Of a stretch of DNA of 64,000 nucleotides, positions 22,176-34,030 are shown piece by piece. Made by a program: the position numbers and the translations under genes. This stretch comes from Cladorrhinum sp. PSN259. Its lineage: Eukaryota > Ascomycota > Sordariomycetes > Sordariales > Podosporaceae. A model generated the notes under the pieces. The model saw only the letters and a list, made by a program, of their open reading frames with translations, searched no databases and had not been told where the DNA came from. The stretch is from the NCBI GenBank assembly GCA_033725935.1, contig MU867103.1, positions 248,001 through 312,000 on the forward strand. The letters are read 5' to 3'. How positions within the stretch are numbered: the stretch's first letter is position 1; each line of letters opens with the position of its first letter.

Positions 22176-23896
22176 TCACCTCCTAAAGTCATTACTTCCT
22201 CGTGAAATATCCAAGCTCGGCCGTACCGACGCACTCGAACTTCGTCTTCTTCTCGCCCGCTGCTCTGAAGGATCAGATGGCCGAAGCCCGCTCGACTTCG
22301 CAAATAAATTCAACACATCCGTCAAAGAAACCACCCCTGTCAGGCGTCCTGATAATCTAGCGCCGGGCAATGCTGCTGCCGGAACTGAGGAGAAGCTCTG
22401 TCCAGGGAGAGGTGACTGAGGTGCAGAGATATTGCCGCTAAGGGAGGGGATAATGACCGTCGACAGTGATGGGAGTGTCCCTGTCGACCCCACGCCCGTC
22501 ACGGAACTTGGTGGAGGTGGAGATGCGGCAGTGACGGATGGGTGGCTCGGGGCCAACAGGGGTGTTGCTGGTGCGCTGGGCGAGGGGGAGGCCGATTCGA
22601 CAACCCACATCCGGTGGGACCGAGTTGCAACAAGCTTGGCCACGGTATGGGCAAGTGTCGAATAAGGATTGACGTGAAAGACTGGAAATGAGTCTCGCCC
22701 GTGTTCCATGCCTCGTTCTGATAGAATAACACTAATAAAATGCATGCAGGAGCTCTTGAGAAGTGGCAGGTTGTTCGCGCTGGTCAAATGCTTGACGTCG
22801 GCCGTGGAAATGTTTCCAACGACATTGAGTCCTTGATCAACAACAGCAACTGACGTGAGACCTTCGTTGTGCATCAGAAGTAGGGCATCCGTTAGTGGGG
22901 AATCACAGCTGGGCTTGTTAGTACACATTAACTTTGAAGAGGTAAAGGAAATGACTTGAGAGACCCACTTGATAGCAATGATTTGATGAGTTCCAACCCC
23001 GAGGTCCCGAAGCACGCTTCCATATAGACGGTCAATTACAGGAAAGTTGACGGCTTCGTTCCAGAAGAACTCCATCAGACGCAATTGGCTGAGAATTCCA
23101 ACGACCTCGTTCGCTTGATTCGTGATCAATATCCGATGGACTCCACTGCCGAATGCCTCCATGGCCTTGTCAAGGGTTGATTCCGCCGGCAGCGCAACCA
23201 ATTGCTCCTTTCGAGATAGGGATTGAATCTCTTGCAACATGATGGGTTTTTGGGCTTGAGCCCTCTGTGAGATATCGGCATACAACTCAATACTCTCTTC
23301 GTCTGCCTTTGCGAGGCCAACCACGACCAGCAAATAGGCATTCAGGTCAGTATAGTCGAACGTGGAAATTACGTGTTTTGAATTAGACGACTCGCGGACA
23401 AGAACGACATTTGTAGGACTGCTTTGTAAAAGCAACTATCGTAGAAAACTTGTCAGTACCTGTCAACTGAGGAGACGCAGCCCGAATTCCCAAGACTCAC
23501 TCGGGTAGCATCCTCGACTGAAGTATCTAGCTCTGCCCATCTAATGTCCTCTGGGGACGCCAGCTCCCCCACACCAATTTCTTGCCAGTTTCTACCGGCA
23601 TATTGTGGATGGGGGTGTCTGTTGGACGGTGGGTGATTCATGAGGTCCTGGATAGCTTGTTGGGTAAATGAGGGGTGTCGGTGGGCGCGGGGAGAAGGCG
23701 GAGGATGTCGTTGATTCTCTGCAAAACTCTGGCGGTGGGAATGCGATGAGATATGACCGGGCCTGTGCGAGGTCTGAGAGTTGCTTCGCTCTAGAGGTGA
23801 GGATATGGTTGCGCCTAATGAGCTAGTCGAGCTGTTCGCAGTGGTTCCCTGCAGTCCTCGAGGTCCTCCCGAGTCTGGGGTGTCTGAGGATGCCAT
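22176..23896 (-). CDS. SDS23: SDS23/MOC1-type CBS-domain protein
   Basis: Three exons: 23896-23501, 23435-22969 and 22908-22176; 531 aa. The first 115 residues are Ser/His/Pro-rich and disordered. CBS domains follow from about residue 118: [20 protein letters not shown], the middle copies with [13 protein letters not shown] and [19 protein letters not shown], and [21 protein letters not shown], the last one split by a long Ser/Pro loop and finishing [15 protein letters not shown]. The protein ends in a basic Ser-rich tail. Yeast Sds23/fission yeast Moc1 bind and restrain PP2A-type phosphatases and link nutrient state to cell-cycle and septation control. The second intron is 60 bp, divisible by three and stop-free, so retention would insert 20 residues. 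Confidence 0.93.
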
Positions 23897-25747
23897 GATG
23901 AGATAGAGAGGCAGAAGGGATTCCTGACTGTAAGTTTGAAAAAGTTGGCGAATCAATCGGGGTTATTTCCTCTTTTCTTTGACAAAAAGTGTTGATTGTT
24001 GGCGGGTATCTTCAGAAAGGAAGGAGGGGATTAGCTCTTAACGAGCAGATGGTTACTTTTCCCCAGCACCGCATTGACAAGGATGGCACGGGTGATGGAC
24101 CGCAATGGTGCCTATGACGGAGTTTAAACCGATGCGGGGTCACAGCTGATCGCCCATTCCCGACAACATGTCGCGAAGGAGGTATTCAAAACGCGTTTAC
24201 ACACGCCATAAGCATACGATTATGTCCTTCCCAGGCCTTTCCAGTCAGATCAAGCATATTCATTTTTTGGGGGGAATGCAGTTACGCATTGCTTCAAATT
24301 AACGTCACATCATGGCCTGACTATTCCCTGCCCCGCTTCCCTTTCTTATCAGCCACCTGACCTCTTATCGCGTCCATTGGAGGATGCTCCATTGAAGGAA
24401 GCAGTCAGAACAGCTTAAGCACACGCTTGAGAGGAAAGGAAACCTAACAGCCTGTCATGGTCTGTCTGATATTGCACTGCACCTGTCAGAATTTCCCCAC
24501 GTTTGCGAAGGAAGGAGGCCACAGCTGATCAAGCTTGAAACGGGGCGTCGGTAAGAACCGTGACATCTCGATCTGCCTAGAGGTGCCTGGCATGGCAGCT
24601 GGCAGTCAGGTACTGTTGTGGCCCGACCGCGATGCCAAGCTTCGTGGGAAACCCAAAACAACACCTCCATAAGGTGTATTTTTGGGAGTTGTGATGTGTC
24701 AGTTGAGGAAAAAGGAGGCATCTACAATCCAAGTAGAGAAGTACTGCTGACCTGTGAATAAATCAAACCACCTTGACATCCAGTGGGTACTGTATTTCAT
24801 TTCGAGCTTCGCTGCTTGGCAATGGTTGCAGATACCATGTAAGCAAAGCCTGTATTGTACCCCGTACGGATACATCCATGTGACTGATCCTGCGCAGACG
24901 GTATTTAAAGAGCGTACCATAGGGGAAAGGTATGAGCCACAGGCTTGTGAATCAAACATTCGCTTTTAATTGATATCTTGCACCGTAGGTTATTTGTGCT
25001 GTCCTTTTCTACCAACCTGGTTTACCCTGTTTCAATAGTAGCGGTATGCGTGAACCGTAAGTAACCACGCCGTTTACAGAGTAAAGTTATTACCAAAATC
25101 CTTTCTGTTGATGCTATATACACGCCGCTAATATCACTGACACTGCCTGCAAATTATCATACACACATAATTACTCCTCTTTATAGCGATTAACTTCTTT
25201 AATGCCCGTTTTAAGGATTCTGGCAGCTATTTAACTCCCGTTGATACATCCCCGATTACCTTTTTACCCATGTTGAAAGCCCCGATCTGCACACTACCTT
25301 GGAGTTCTCCTTACACCGCGTGTCTGCCAGCTGGCTGCCCCTCCCCCACCCCGGGAAAGCCTGGACCCAATCAAAAAAATAATTATTGCCCAGTTCACTC
25401 CCCTCCTCCACGACAAAACCCGCCTTTCACGATAAGTTGTTTTGGTGACAACCAGGAACTCTGCGTTCGTCGCCCTCGAGAACACGGCGCGATATACCCA
25501 ACCCCCCATAATCCACTTGCCGATTTGTGGCTTTTGAGGGTTCGATCACCGCTTACCTAACGCGTCGTCCACAACCATATCCGGCGCCCAAATCTTCCCA
25601 TCTACACCCCGCCCAGGCCTGGCCAGTGGTCTCGGGTAGAAAGGCCGACGACTCGGAAGCCGTTTCTGCTCAAGACAGACAACAGGTGGCCAAGTCTTTG
25701 CGCGTGCGAAGCCCTCTTACCACGACTCTACCCCCCGATACCCCAGA
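23897..25747. other. Divergent promoter region SDS23 / Kap121
   Basis: About 1.85 kb without a supported gene. It holds a CTTATC pair at 24345-24350 and 24364-24369 (possible GATA-factor sites), an AT-richer middle (about 25000-25260), and a pyrimidine-rich leader before 25748. Open frames are short and show no coding character. Confidence 0.55.
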
Positions 25748-28700
25748 ATGTCGCTCCTACCACCCGAAGTCAGCCTCCAGCTGGCTCAGCTGCTGCAGCA
25801 GCTTCAGTCTCCTGACAACAGCGTTCGCTCTGTCGCCGAGGCAACCTTGCAAGACCAGTGGACCAGCCAGAGACCAGGATGGTTGTTGGCAGGCTTGGTC
25901 GAGCAACTTACAGCCTCGACCGACATCTCTTTGCGATCATTTGCCGCCGTCATCTTCCGTCGGATAGCTTCCAAGACTCGCAAATCCCCTACATCTCCCA
26001 CGGGCGAGAGCGTCGATCTATTCATTTCCCTGCCTAAGGAGGAGGGGACCGTCATCCGTCAGAAGCTCCTGGAGGTGCTCCTGGCCGAAGCCGACAAGAA
26101 TGTACGAAATAAAATCAGTGATGCCGTTGCCGAACTGGCTAGGCAGTACTCCGACATCAGTATGTTAACACCAAAAATGTTCCGCGAGCCTCCGCTAGTC
26201 TGACTGACACACTGGTAGATGAACCATGGCCGGAGTTGCTGCAAGCTCTATTTCAGCTCAGCCAGGCGCCTGACGCAGGCAAGCGTGAGGTTGCTTTCCG
26301 TGTTTTCACTACAACCCCCGGCATCATTGAGAAGCAGCATGAAGACGCAGTTGCCGGCGCGTTCGCTCAGGCTTTCAAGGATGACTCGGTTGCCGTACGC
26401 CTGGCTGCCATGGAAGCATTCGCGTCCTTCTTCCGCAACTTGAGCAAGAAGAACCAAAACAAATTCCACGGCCTTCTTCCCGAGGTTCTCAACATCCTTC
26501 CGCCCATCAAGGAGTCTCAGGACTCGGATGATCTCAGTAAGGCCTTGGTCGCTCTGATCGACCTCGCCGAAAGCTCCCCACGGATGTTCAAGCCAGTATT
26601 CAACATTTTGGTCCAGTTCTCCATTTCCGTTGTCAGGGACAAGGAACTGAGTGACCTTTGCCGCCAAAACGCCCTCGAGCTCATGGCTACCTTTGCCGAT
26701 TATGCGCCATCGATGTGCAAGAAGGATCCCAATTATACTGTTGACATGATCACGCAGTGTCTCAGCCTCATGACTGATCTCGGTGAGGACGATGACGATG
26801 CCGCCGAGTGGCTTGCCGCTGATGATCTCGATGATCCGGAGAGCGACCAGAACCACGTCGCTGGCGAGCAGTGCATGGATCGTCTGGCAAACAAACTGGG
26901 AGGTCTGGTCCTCCTCCAGCCAATCTTTGAATGGCTTCCTAGGATGATGAATTCACCTGCTTGGAGAGACCGCCATGCCGCTCTGATGGCAATTTCTGCC
27001 ATCTCAGAGGGCTGCCGGGAACAGATGGTCGGGGAGCTGAATCAAGTACTCCAGCTTGTCATCCCAGCCTTGAAGGATGCGCATCCTCGTGTCCGTTGGG
27101 CCGGCTGCAATGCGCTGGGTCAAATGTCTACGGATTTTGCGCCTACCATGCAAAAAGACTTTTTCGACGCTGTTCTCTCCGCAATCATTCCAGTGCTCGA
27201 CTCGCCCGAGGCACGTGTCAAATCTCATGCAGCTGCTGCTCTGGTTAACTTCTGTGAGGAGGCCGAGAAGAGCATTCTCGAGCCTTACCTCGATAATCTG
27301 CTTACAAAGCTTTACCAACTCCTCCAAAATGAGAAGCGCTACGTCCAAGAGCAGGCACTTTCAACGATCGCGACTATTGCTGATGCGGCCGAGCAAGCCT
27401 TTTCAAAATACTACGACTCGTTGATGCCTCTTCTGGTGAGTGTTCTTCAGCGAGAAAACGACAAGGAGCAACGACTTCTCCGGTCGAAGGCCATGGAGTG
27501 CGCTACCTTGATTGCTCTTGCGGTTGGAGCCGAGCGTCTGGGCACTGATGCCTTCATGTTGGTCGAGCTGCTCGGCAAAATTCAGGACGGTGTTACCGAG
27601 CCTGACGACCCGCAGGCCCAGTATCTGCTACACTGTTGGGGCAGAATGTGCCGTGTGATGGGCAAGGCATTCCTTCCTTGCTTGGGCAAGGTCATGCCAC
27701 CCTTGCTGGAGATGGCTAGCGCTAAGGCCGATATCCAGCTCCTGGATGATGATGAACAAGTTGAGAAGATGCAGCAGGAGGAGGGCTGGGAACTTGTACC
27801 CCTCCGTGGTAAGACCATCGGCATTAGGACGAGCTCGATGGAGGACAAGCACATGGCCATTGAGCTTCTCGTCGTTTACGCCCAGGTTCTTGAGGAAGAA
27901 TTCGCTCCCTACTCAGAAGAGATCATGGAGAAGATTGCTCTTCCCGGTCTTGCATTCTTCTTCCATGACCCAGTCCGCTACGTGTCTGCCAAGCTTGTCC
28001 CGCAGCTGCTTGGCTGCGTCAAGATGAAATATGGACCTCAGTCAGCTGAACTCGCAAGCCTGTGGAGCAAGTCTGTAGATAAGTTGCTCGAGGTTCTTTC
28101 TGCGGAGCCCGCGGTCGATACTCTGGCCGAGATGTACCAGTGCTTTTACGAGGCTGTCGAGGTTATTGGGAGACCCTGTCTTAGTGACGAGCACCTCGGC
28201 CGTTTCATTGATGCTGTCAGCACCACTCTCGAGGATTACAAGGAGCGTGTTGCCCAACGTGAGGAGGACCACCAGGGGGTTGCCCCTGAAGATGCCGAGG
28301 ACGATGCCGATGAGATTCTTATGGCCATCGAGGATGACCAGACCCTTCTCTCCGACATGAACAAGGCCTTCCACTGTGTGTTCAAGTACCACGGCGACAC
28401 CTTCCTCCGCCACTGGGAGCGTCTCCTTCCTACCTATCAGGGCTTCCTGAAGTCCCGTGATGCTACCCAGCGTCAATGGGGTCTCTGCATCATTGACGAC
28501 GTTATTGAGTTCTGCGGCCCCCGCAGCCTTCCATACGCAAATCTAATCTCCGATGCACTTCTCAGCGGATGCCAGGATGCCAATCCCGCGATTCGGCAAG
28601 CAGCCACCTACGGAATTGGCGTCGCCGCGCGTCACGGCGGCGAGCAGTTTGCTGCCTTCCTGCAAACGTCCCTAGAGTACCTCTTCGGGGCCATGCGTCT

Positions 28701-29172
28701 CCCCGATGCGCGCAGTGAAGAGAACATCTATGCCACAGAGAATGCTTGCGCTGCTGTGGCGAAGATCCTTCATTTCAACAGCAGCGCCATTCCAAACATC
28801 GATGAGGTCGCCGCCGAATGGCTCCAATACCTTCCAATCACTCAAGATGATGAGGCAGCACCGTATGGATATCTATACCTCGTCGAGTTGATCAGCAAGT
28901 AAGTCTTTCTTCGTTCACACATCCTTGCACACATTTTTCGAGCCGTGCTAACAATAATTACCAGACAACATGCCGCTGTGTTGGCCAACCCAAGCCAGAT
29001 CTTCTACCTTGTCTGCCAGGCTCTTGAGAGCGATGCCCTGACTGGCCAGAACGCTGTCCGGGTTGCTCAAGCTACCAAGCATCTGCTCACAACTACGGGT
29101 ACAGATCCCTCACCTGTGATGCTGAAGTTTTCGCCAGAAGGCCAGCAGGCCATTCGGGCGCATTTCGGCTAG
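25748..29172 (+). CDS. KAP121: Importin beta-3 karyopherin (Kap121/Pse1, importin-5 type)
   Basis: Three exons: 25748-26159, 26219-28898 and 28965-29172; 1099 aa, matching the family length of about 1090-1100. The protein is a continuous HEAT-repeat solenoid: helix pairs such as SLRSFAAVIFRRIASKTRK near residue 60, DRHAALMAISAISEGCREQ and HPRVRWAGCNALGQMSTDF in the middle, and KSHAAAALVNFCEEAEKS after them. An acidic loop (GEDDDDAAEWLAADDLDDPE, near residues 315-335) is typical of importin-5. The karyopherin carries ribosomal proteins, histones and other cargo with basic signals into the nucleus and is released by Ran-GTP. The start is the first ATG of the open frame; both introns are canonical. 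Confidence 0.97.
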
Positions 29173-30849
29173 TGTGAAAATATGGATGGGGGCTTTGTTA
29201 AATAAAAAGTATGCATGGACTAGCAAATGTATGCATACAAGGAGCAAGTTATGCGTAAAAAAGGGGGGTCACGCGTACAAGGGAGACATGTGAGGATAAG
29301 GAGTTGTAATTTAAAGGACATTTTTTCAGGGAGAGCAGGAAATGGTGGTCTTCTGAATGCCAATATAGGTACTGGCGCTGTTGCTTTGGAGCGAATTAGT
29401 TACCTGATTTTATCTAGCAGGAATAAATGTAAAAAAAAAAAAGAGGATATTTAGCACAATATTTTTAAACAAGCATCCCTTGGGGAAAAGGGGAAAAGGG
29501 GGAAAGGGGTCCTCTTTAGGAGTTCAGATCAATAATTAATTGCCTTGGCAGGGTCGAACGCCTTTGTATGACTTTCGACGTCATCGCTCCCCCCTTGACG
29601 GAGATAGCAAGTGCGGATGGCAGGTTCGACGAAGAAACATTTCCGGATTCAGCAGACAAAAAGAACGTGAAGGAGTCCGGGAGGTCATAGTGAGGAGGAG
29701 CAAGATTGGCACAGTAATCAGATCTAAATAGTCTCCCAACGGAGATGGGGAGATGGCAAACCCGCACCGCAGATCATCTCTTGATGGGAAACCCGTCGAA
29801 TACCATCTTTTTGGTGTCCGAATTGGGCATGTGTGTGGTCAGTGGCGGGGTCTTGGGAACAGGGAGCGAGGGAGAGCAAGGATGCCTCCCACCAAATGGT
29901 TTTCCAGCGCTGACTCTACATAATTACCCAAGGTGGCGTGGTTTATGTCTTGTTCGCGATAACGCGCGATCTGATTGGACTTAGGGGACTTCCGCCCAGT
30001 GCCGCCCCGCTTTGAGGCCGGGGAGGGGAAAATGGGAAAGACTTTCCGTTCCATGCTGCTTGGGAAGCAACGCGGGACGGTGTGCAGCCTGTGGACTCTC
30101 TGGAAAACCGTCCGTTATTACTAGGTCGCAACAACCCTCACTTCCAAAACCCTCGAAAAACCTCGAGTTTCCGGTCACCACCTCGCAAACGTCCCAAGTG
30201 ACCTGCGGCCTCCCGCAGATTGCATCAATCAATATCGGCGTCGAATAGCTGCCCGGCTCGCGTGTCTGTGAAACCTCGCACCGCTGCGGAGCGCGGACAC
30301 AGCGAGCATTTAGTGCTTCCCGGGAGTGCCACGCTGTATTCACAAGCTTCGTCGAACTTCAGCTTCGCAAGAGAAAGTCGGTTGCCTTCTACATCCCATT
30401 CCCGCCGCATCCCCATCCTGTCCCTGCCCCTGTTATAGTACCATATTTTACCTTGTTTTAACTCGCTGGAAAGACTCGAAACTAGCGTGTGTAACCTTCG
30501 ATCTCTGCCAGCTGCATATCCTGCCACCATCACCGCATTTTGTTTTCTTGTTTTTTTTTTTTTTCCCTTGCCAGGCTGCTATTGGAGAAGCGGGCTCGAA
30601 GGACGTCAGAAGCTGATGTGACAAATAGAGCGCACCCGCCGGGACTTATCAGCCCTTTCGAACTCGTTCGGGGCTTGTCGTCCGGTCACCTAGCTATTTG
30701 CCTCTGCTTAGGTTGCCCCCTTCCATGCGTCGTCCTGGCCGAATCTTCAACCGAACCATTCTCGAGGTGCAATGAAGATTAGGTTACATAATACTTAAAA
30801 GAAAAACTTGCCTGCTCGGTCACACATGAAGACATTCGATGCGCCCGCC
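29173..30849. other. Long upstream region of wc-1
   Basis: About 1.7 kb between the Kap121 stop and the wc-1 start, so room for a long promoter and leader. No tRNA or independent gene is seen. T-run at about 30550-30564. Two overlapping upstream ORFs near the 3' end are listed separately. Confidence 0.6.
30725..30798 (+). promoter_or_regulatory. Two upstream ORFs joined by an ATGA overlap before wc-1
   Basis: uORF1 (30725-30775) has 16 codons and ends in TGA; that TGA overlaps the ATG of uORF2 (30772-30798, 8 codons, TAA) in the sequence ATGA. The wc-1 start at 30850 lies 51 bases after the uORF2 stop. uORF1 has a weak start context, uORF2 a moderate one (G at -3). Relevance depends on the transcript start lying upstream, which is not shown. 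Confidence 0.5.
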
Positions 30850-33800
30850 ATGAATAGCAACTACTATGCGTCGCCGCTGTCTCCAGAGGAGGCCCAACGG
30901 CGAAACCGGCAGCTCGCGGAGATGAATGGCATGCCAATGTCTGGAGCAGACTCGATAGATGAAATCATACGTCAAAATGCAGCAAATGAGCTTCACAGAC
31001 GAAGAAGCGTGCCTCAGCCTTTCTCTCCAAACATGCTGCAGGATCCCTTGGACCGGCGTTTGTCCATGACCGAGTTCGGCAACGTCGACCAGGGCTATCA
31101 AGACTTTCAGTTCGGCGACATGTCTTCGCCACAGTCAGGAACGTTTGGGGGCTTGCCTACAACTTTGCCAGGAAATTCAGGTCCCTTTCAACCAGGGAGC
31201 ATGTTGGCCATGTCTGAGCACGGAGATTTCAACCCTACTCTGTCGCCTGATATGATGGGTAACATGATGGCATTTTCAAACCTCAACGTGGGGCCTTTGG
31301 GAGGAAATCCTAGTTCCATGGGAATTTACAACTCTCCCATGAGTCACCAGTACCAGCCAAGCACTCTAGATGGAGTCAGTCCAGATTACTCCATGGACAT
31401 GAACGTTGGAAACACGCCAATGAGCACAACTGGGACAATCACCGATGACCTTCTAGGGGTCGAAGACGCGTTTACCCCTCTCACCCAGCAGAGACCGCCC
31501 AGCCTGACTTTGAATCCGAATATGGCACAGTTTCAGCGAAACAGCATGCCCCCACCACCTCGGGATATGTCGGGAGCCTTGAACTACCAGTCACCCTCGT
31601 CACGAACCTTGACCCAAGTGACACCAGGCGTCGCGGTAGCGCCGACGACGACAACTCCCGTAACACCCGCCGTTAGTACTGTGGGCCCTGTTCTTCCGGA
31701 AAACCTCCAAAAATCAGACAAGAGCATTTACTCTAAAAGCGGGTTTGACATGCTCAGGGCACTGTGGTACGTGGCGACGCGGAAGAACCCACAGTTACAG
31801 ATCGGTGCCGTTGACATGTCGTGCGCATTTGTTGTGTGCGATGTGCAACAAAACGATTGTCCCATCATGTACGTGTCGGATAACTTCCAGAACCTGACGG
31901 GCTACTATCGCCACGAAATCATGGGACAGAACTGTCGTTTTCTCCAAAGTCCGGACGGCAAGGTGGAAGCCGGGACCAAACGAGAGTTCGTCGAGAATGA
32001 CGCTGTTTATAGGCTGAAGAATGCCATTCACGATGGAAAGGAGATCCAACAGAGTTTGATCAACTATCGCAAGGGAGGAAAGCCGTTCTTGAACCTGTTA
32101 ACCATGATTCCGATCCCATGGGACACTGACGAAATTCGATACATCATTGGCTTCCAAATCGACTTGGTCGAATGTCCGGACGCCATTTCAGGCCACGGGG
32201 ATGGCGGTGGGATGCGTGTCGAGTATAAGCACAGCGATATCGGCCAGTACATTTGGACACCGCCCAACTCGTCGCAGTGGGCATCAGAAAATGGCCAGAC
32301 ATTGGCCATTGATGATGTCTCAACACTTTTGCAGCAGTTTAATCCCAAGGGCGCTGTGTCAGACTGGCACAAGCAATCGTGGGATAAGATGTTGCTGGAA
32401 AATGCGGACGATGTGGTACACGTGTTATCGCTGAAGGGCCTGTTTCTTTACACGTCGCCATCGTGCAAACGGCTCCTCGAATACGATTCCACGGAACTTA
32501 TTGGACACCCACTTGCGTCTATCTGTCACCCATCAGATATTGTGCCAGTAACTCGAGAGCTAAAAGAAGCCCAGGTGAATCAGCCGGTCAATATCGTCTT
32601 TCGCATTCGCAGGAAAACAAGTGGATACATGTGGTTTGAAAGCCATGGAACATTATTCTCGGAGCAAGGGAAGGGGCGAAAATGTATCATTCTCGTGGGC
32701 AGGAAAAGGCCGATCTTTTCCTTACAGCGGAGAGATCTTGACGCCTGCGGTGGGATTGGGGACAGTGAGATTTGGTCCAAGGTGTCTACATCTGGCATGT
32801 TTCTTTATGTTTCGTCCAATGTGCGCTCAGTGCTTGACCTGCAGCGAGAGGATTTGGAAGGCACAAGCATGCAGGAACTGATGCGCAAGGAGTCAAGGCT
32901 CGAATTTGGTCGAACGGTAGAGAAGGCGAGAAGGGGCAAAATTTCGAGCTGCAAGCATGAGATCCAAAACAAAAGGGGCCAGGTCTTGCAGGCACACACT
33001 ACATTTTACCCAGGGGACGCCGCTGAAGGAGTTAAGCCCACCTTCCTGCTTGCTCAAACCAAGTTGGTCAAAGCCTCTTCTCGCGCGATTGCTCCTGTTT
33101 CTAGCCATCGGGCAGGCGGAATGTCGGCGCCGCCAAGTGTCACATCCGACGACCCTCACAATGTGAGCGGAGTTTTGTTAGGCAACGAGGTAGCGATCAT
33201 GTCCACCAGTACCCTGGCAACGCCGCCATCGCTCGAGCTTGTTTTGGCGAAGGAGGAGAACATTTTTGAGGAACTGAAGGTCACAAGGACTACCAGTTGG
33301 CAATATGAGCTTCGGCAGATGGAAAAGATGAACCGGATGTTGGCTGAGGAGCTTGCTCAGTTGCTATCAGCTAAGAAGAAGCGTAAGAGAAGAAAGGGCA
33401 GTGGGAACATGGTTCGAGACTGCGCAAACTGCCATACTCGCAACACTCCTGAATGGCGGAGAGGGCCAAGTGGACAAAGAGATTTATGCAACAGTTGTGG
33501 ATTGAGATATGCTAAGCAGGTTAGTCCATCTTTTGATTCGAGGCTTTAACAAACCTCAACGCTAACAATCTCATCAGACTGGCAAAGTTTCTCCTCGAAA
33601 CTCGTCTCGAGGAGGCAACGGTGACGCCTCAAGCAAAAAGAGCAACTCTCCGATTCATCACTCCTCATTAAACCGCGAGCTATCAAATGCAGCTGCAACA
33701 ACGGCGGCAGCATCGAGAGCAATGGACACCATTACCCCCCCGGCACTAAGCCACACAGGATCGAGCAGTAACTCGGTCACGCCCCCGGACGGTAACAATT

Positions 33801-34030
33801 CGGATCATTCTACTTCAGGGGCAGTGACGCCGGTGCCAACCACCAACAGTAACGACACCCAAGCCTCGAAAGCTTCAAACCTTGGTAATTCGGGCCCTCC
33901 ACAAAGCCAGCCTCTACTGGAGGGGGGTAGTGGATTGGGTGGTGGGGGCATGAACATGACGTCTATCCGGGAGGAGATGGAGCAGGATCCCACATCGACG
34001 GTGGCAAGGGGTAATGTGGTAGGCGCCTAG
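30850..34030 (+). CDS. wc-1: White collar-1, blue-light receptor and GATA transcription factor
   Basis: Two exons, 30850-33519 and 33578-34030, with a GTTAGT...CAG intron; 1040 aa. I start at the ATG at 30850 (GCC-ATG-A context) because MNSNYYASPLSPEE matches the start of Neurospora WC-1; an in-frame ATG at 30826 has a poor context. Parts: Gln/Pro/Met-rich N-terminus; LOV domain with GQNCRFLQ, where Cys362 would form the flavin adduct; two further PAS domains (about 500-610 and 640-740); a basic run KKKRKRRKG before the finger (nuclear localisation); a GATA zinc finger C-X2-C-X18-C-X2-C at Cys858, 861, 880 and 883; and a Ser/Gly-rich tail. WC-1 pairs with WC-2 to drive light-induced genes and, in Neurospora, frq. 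The finger is followed directly by the intron. No N-terminal polyglutamine tract is present. Confidence 0.97.
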
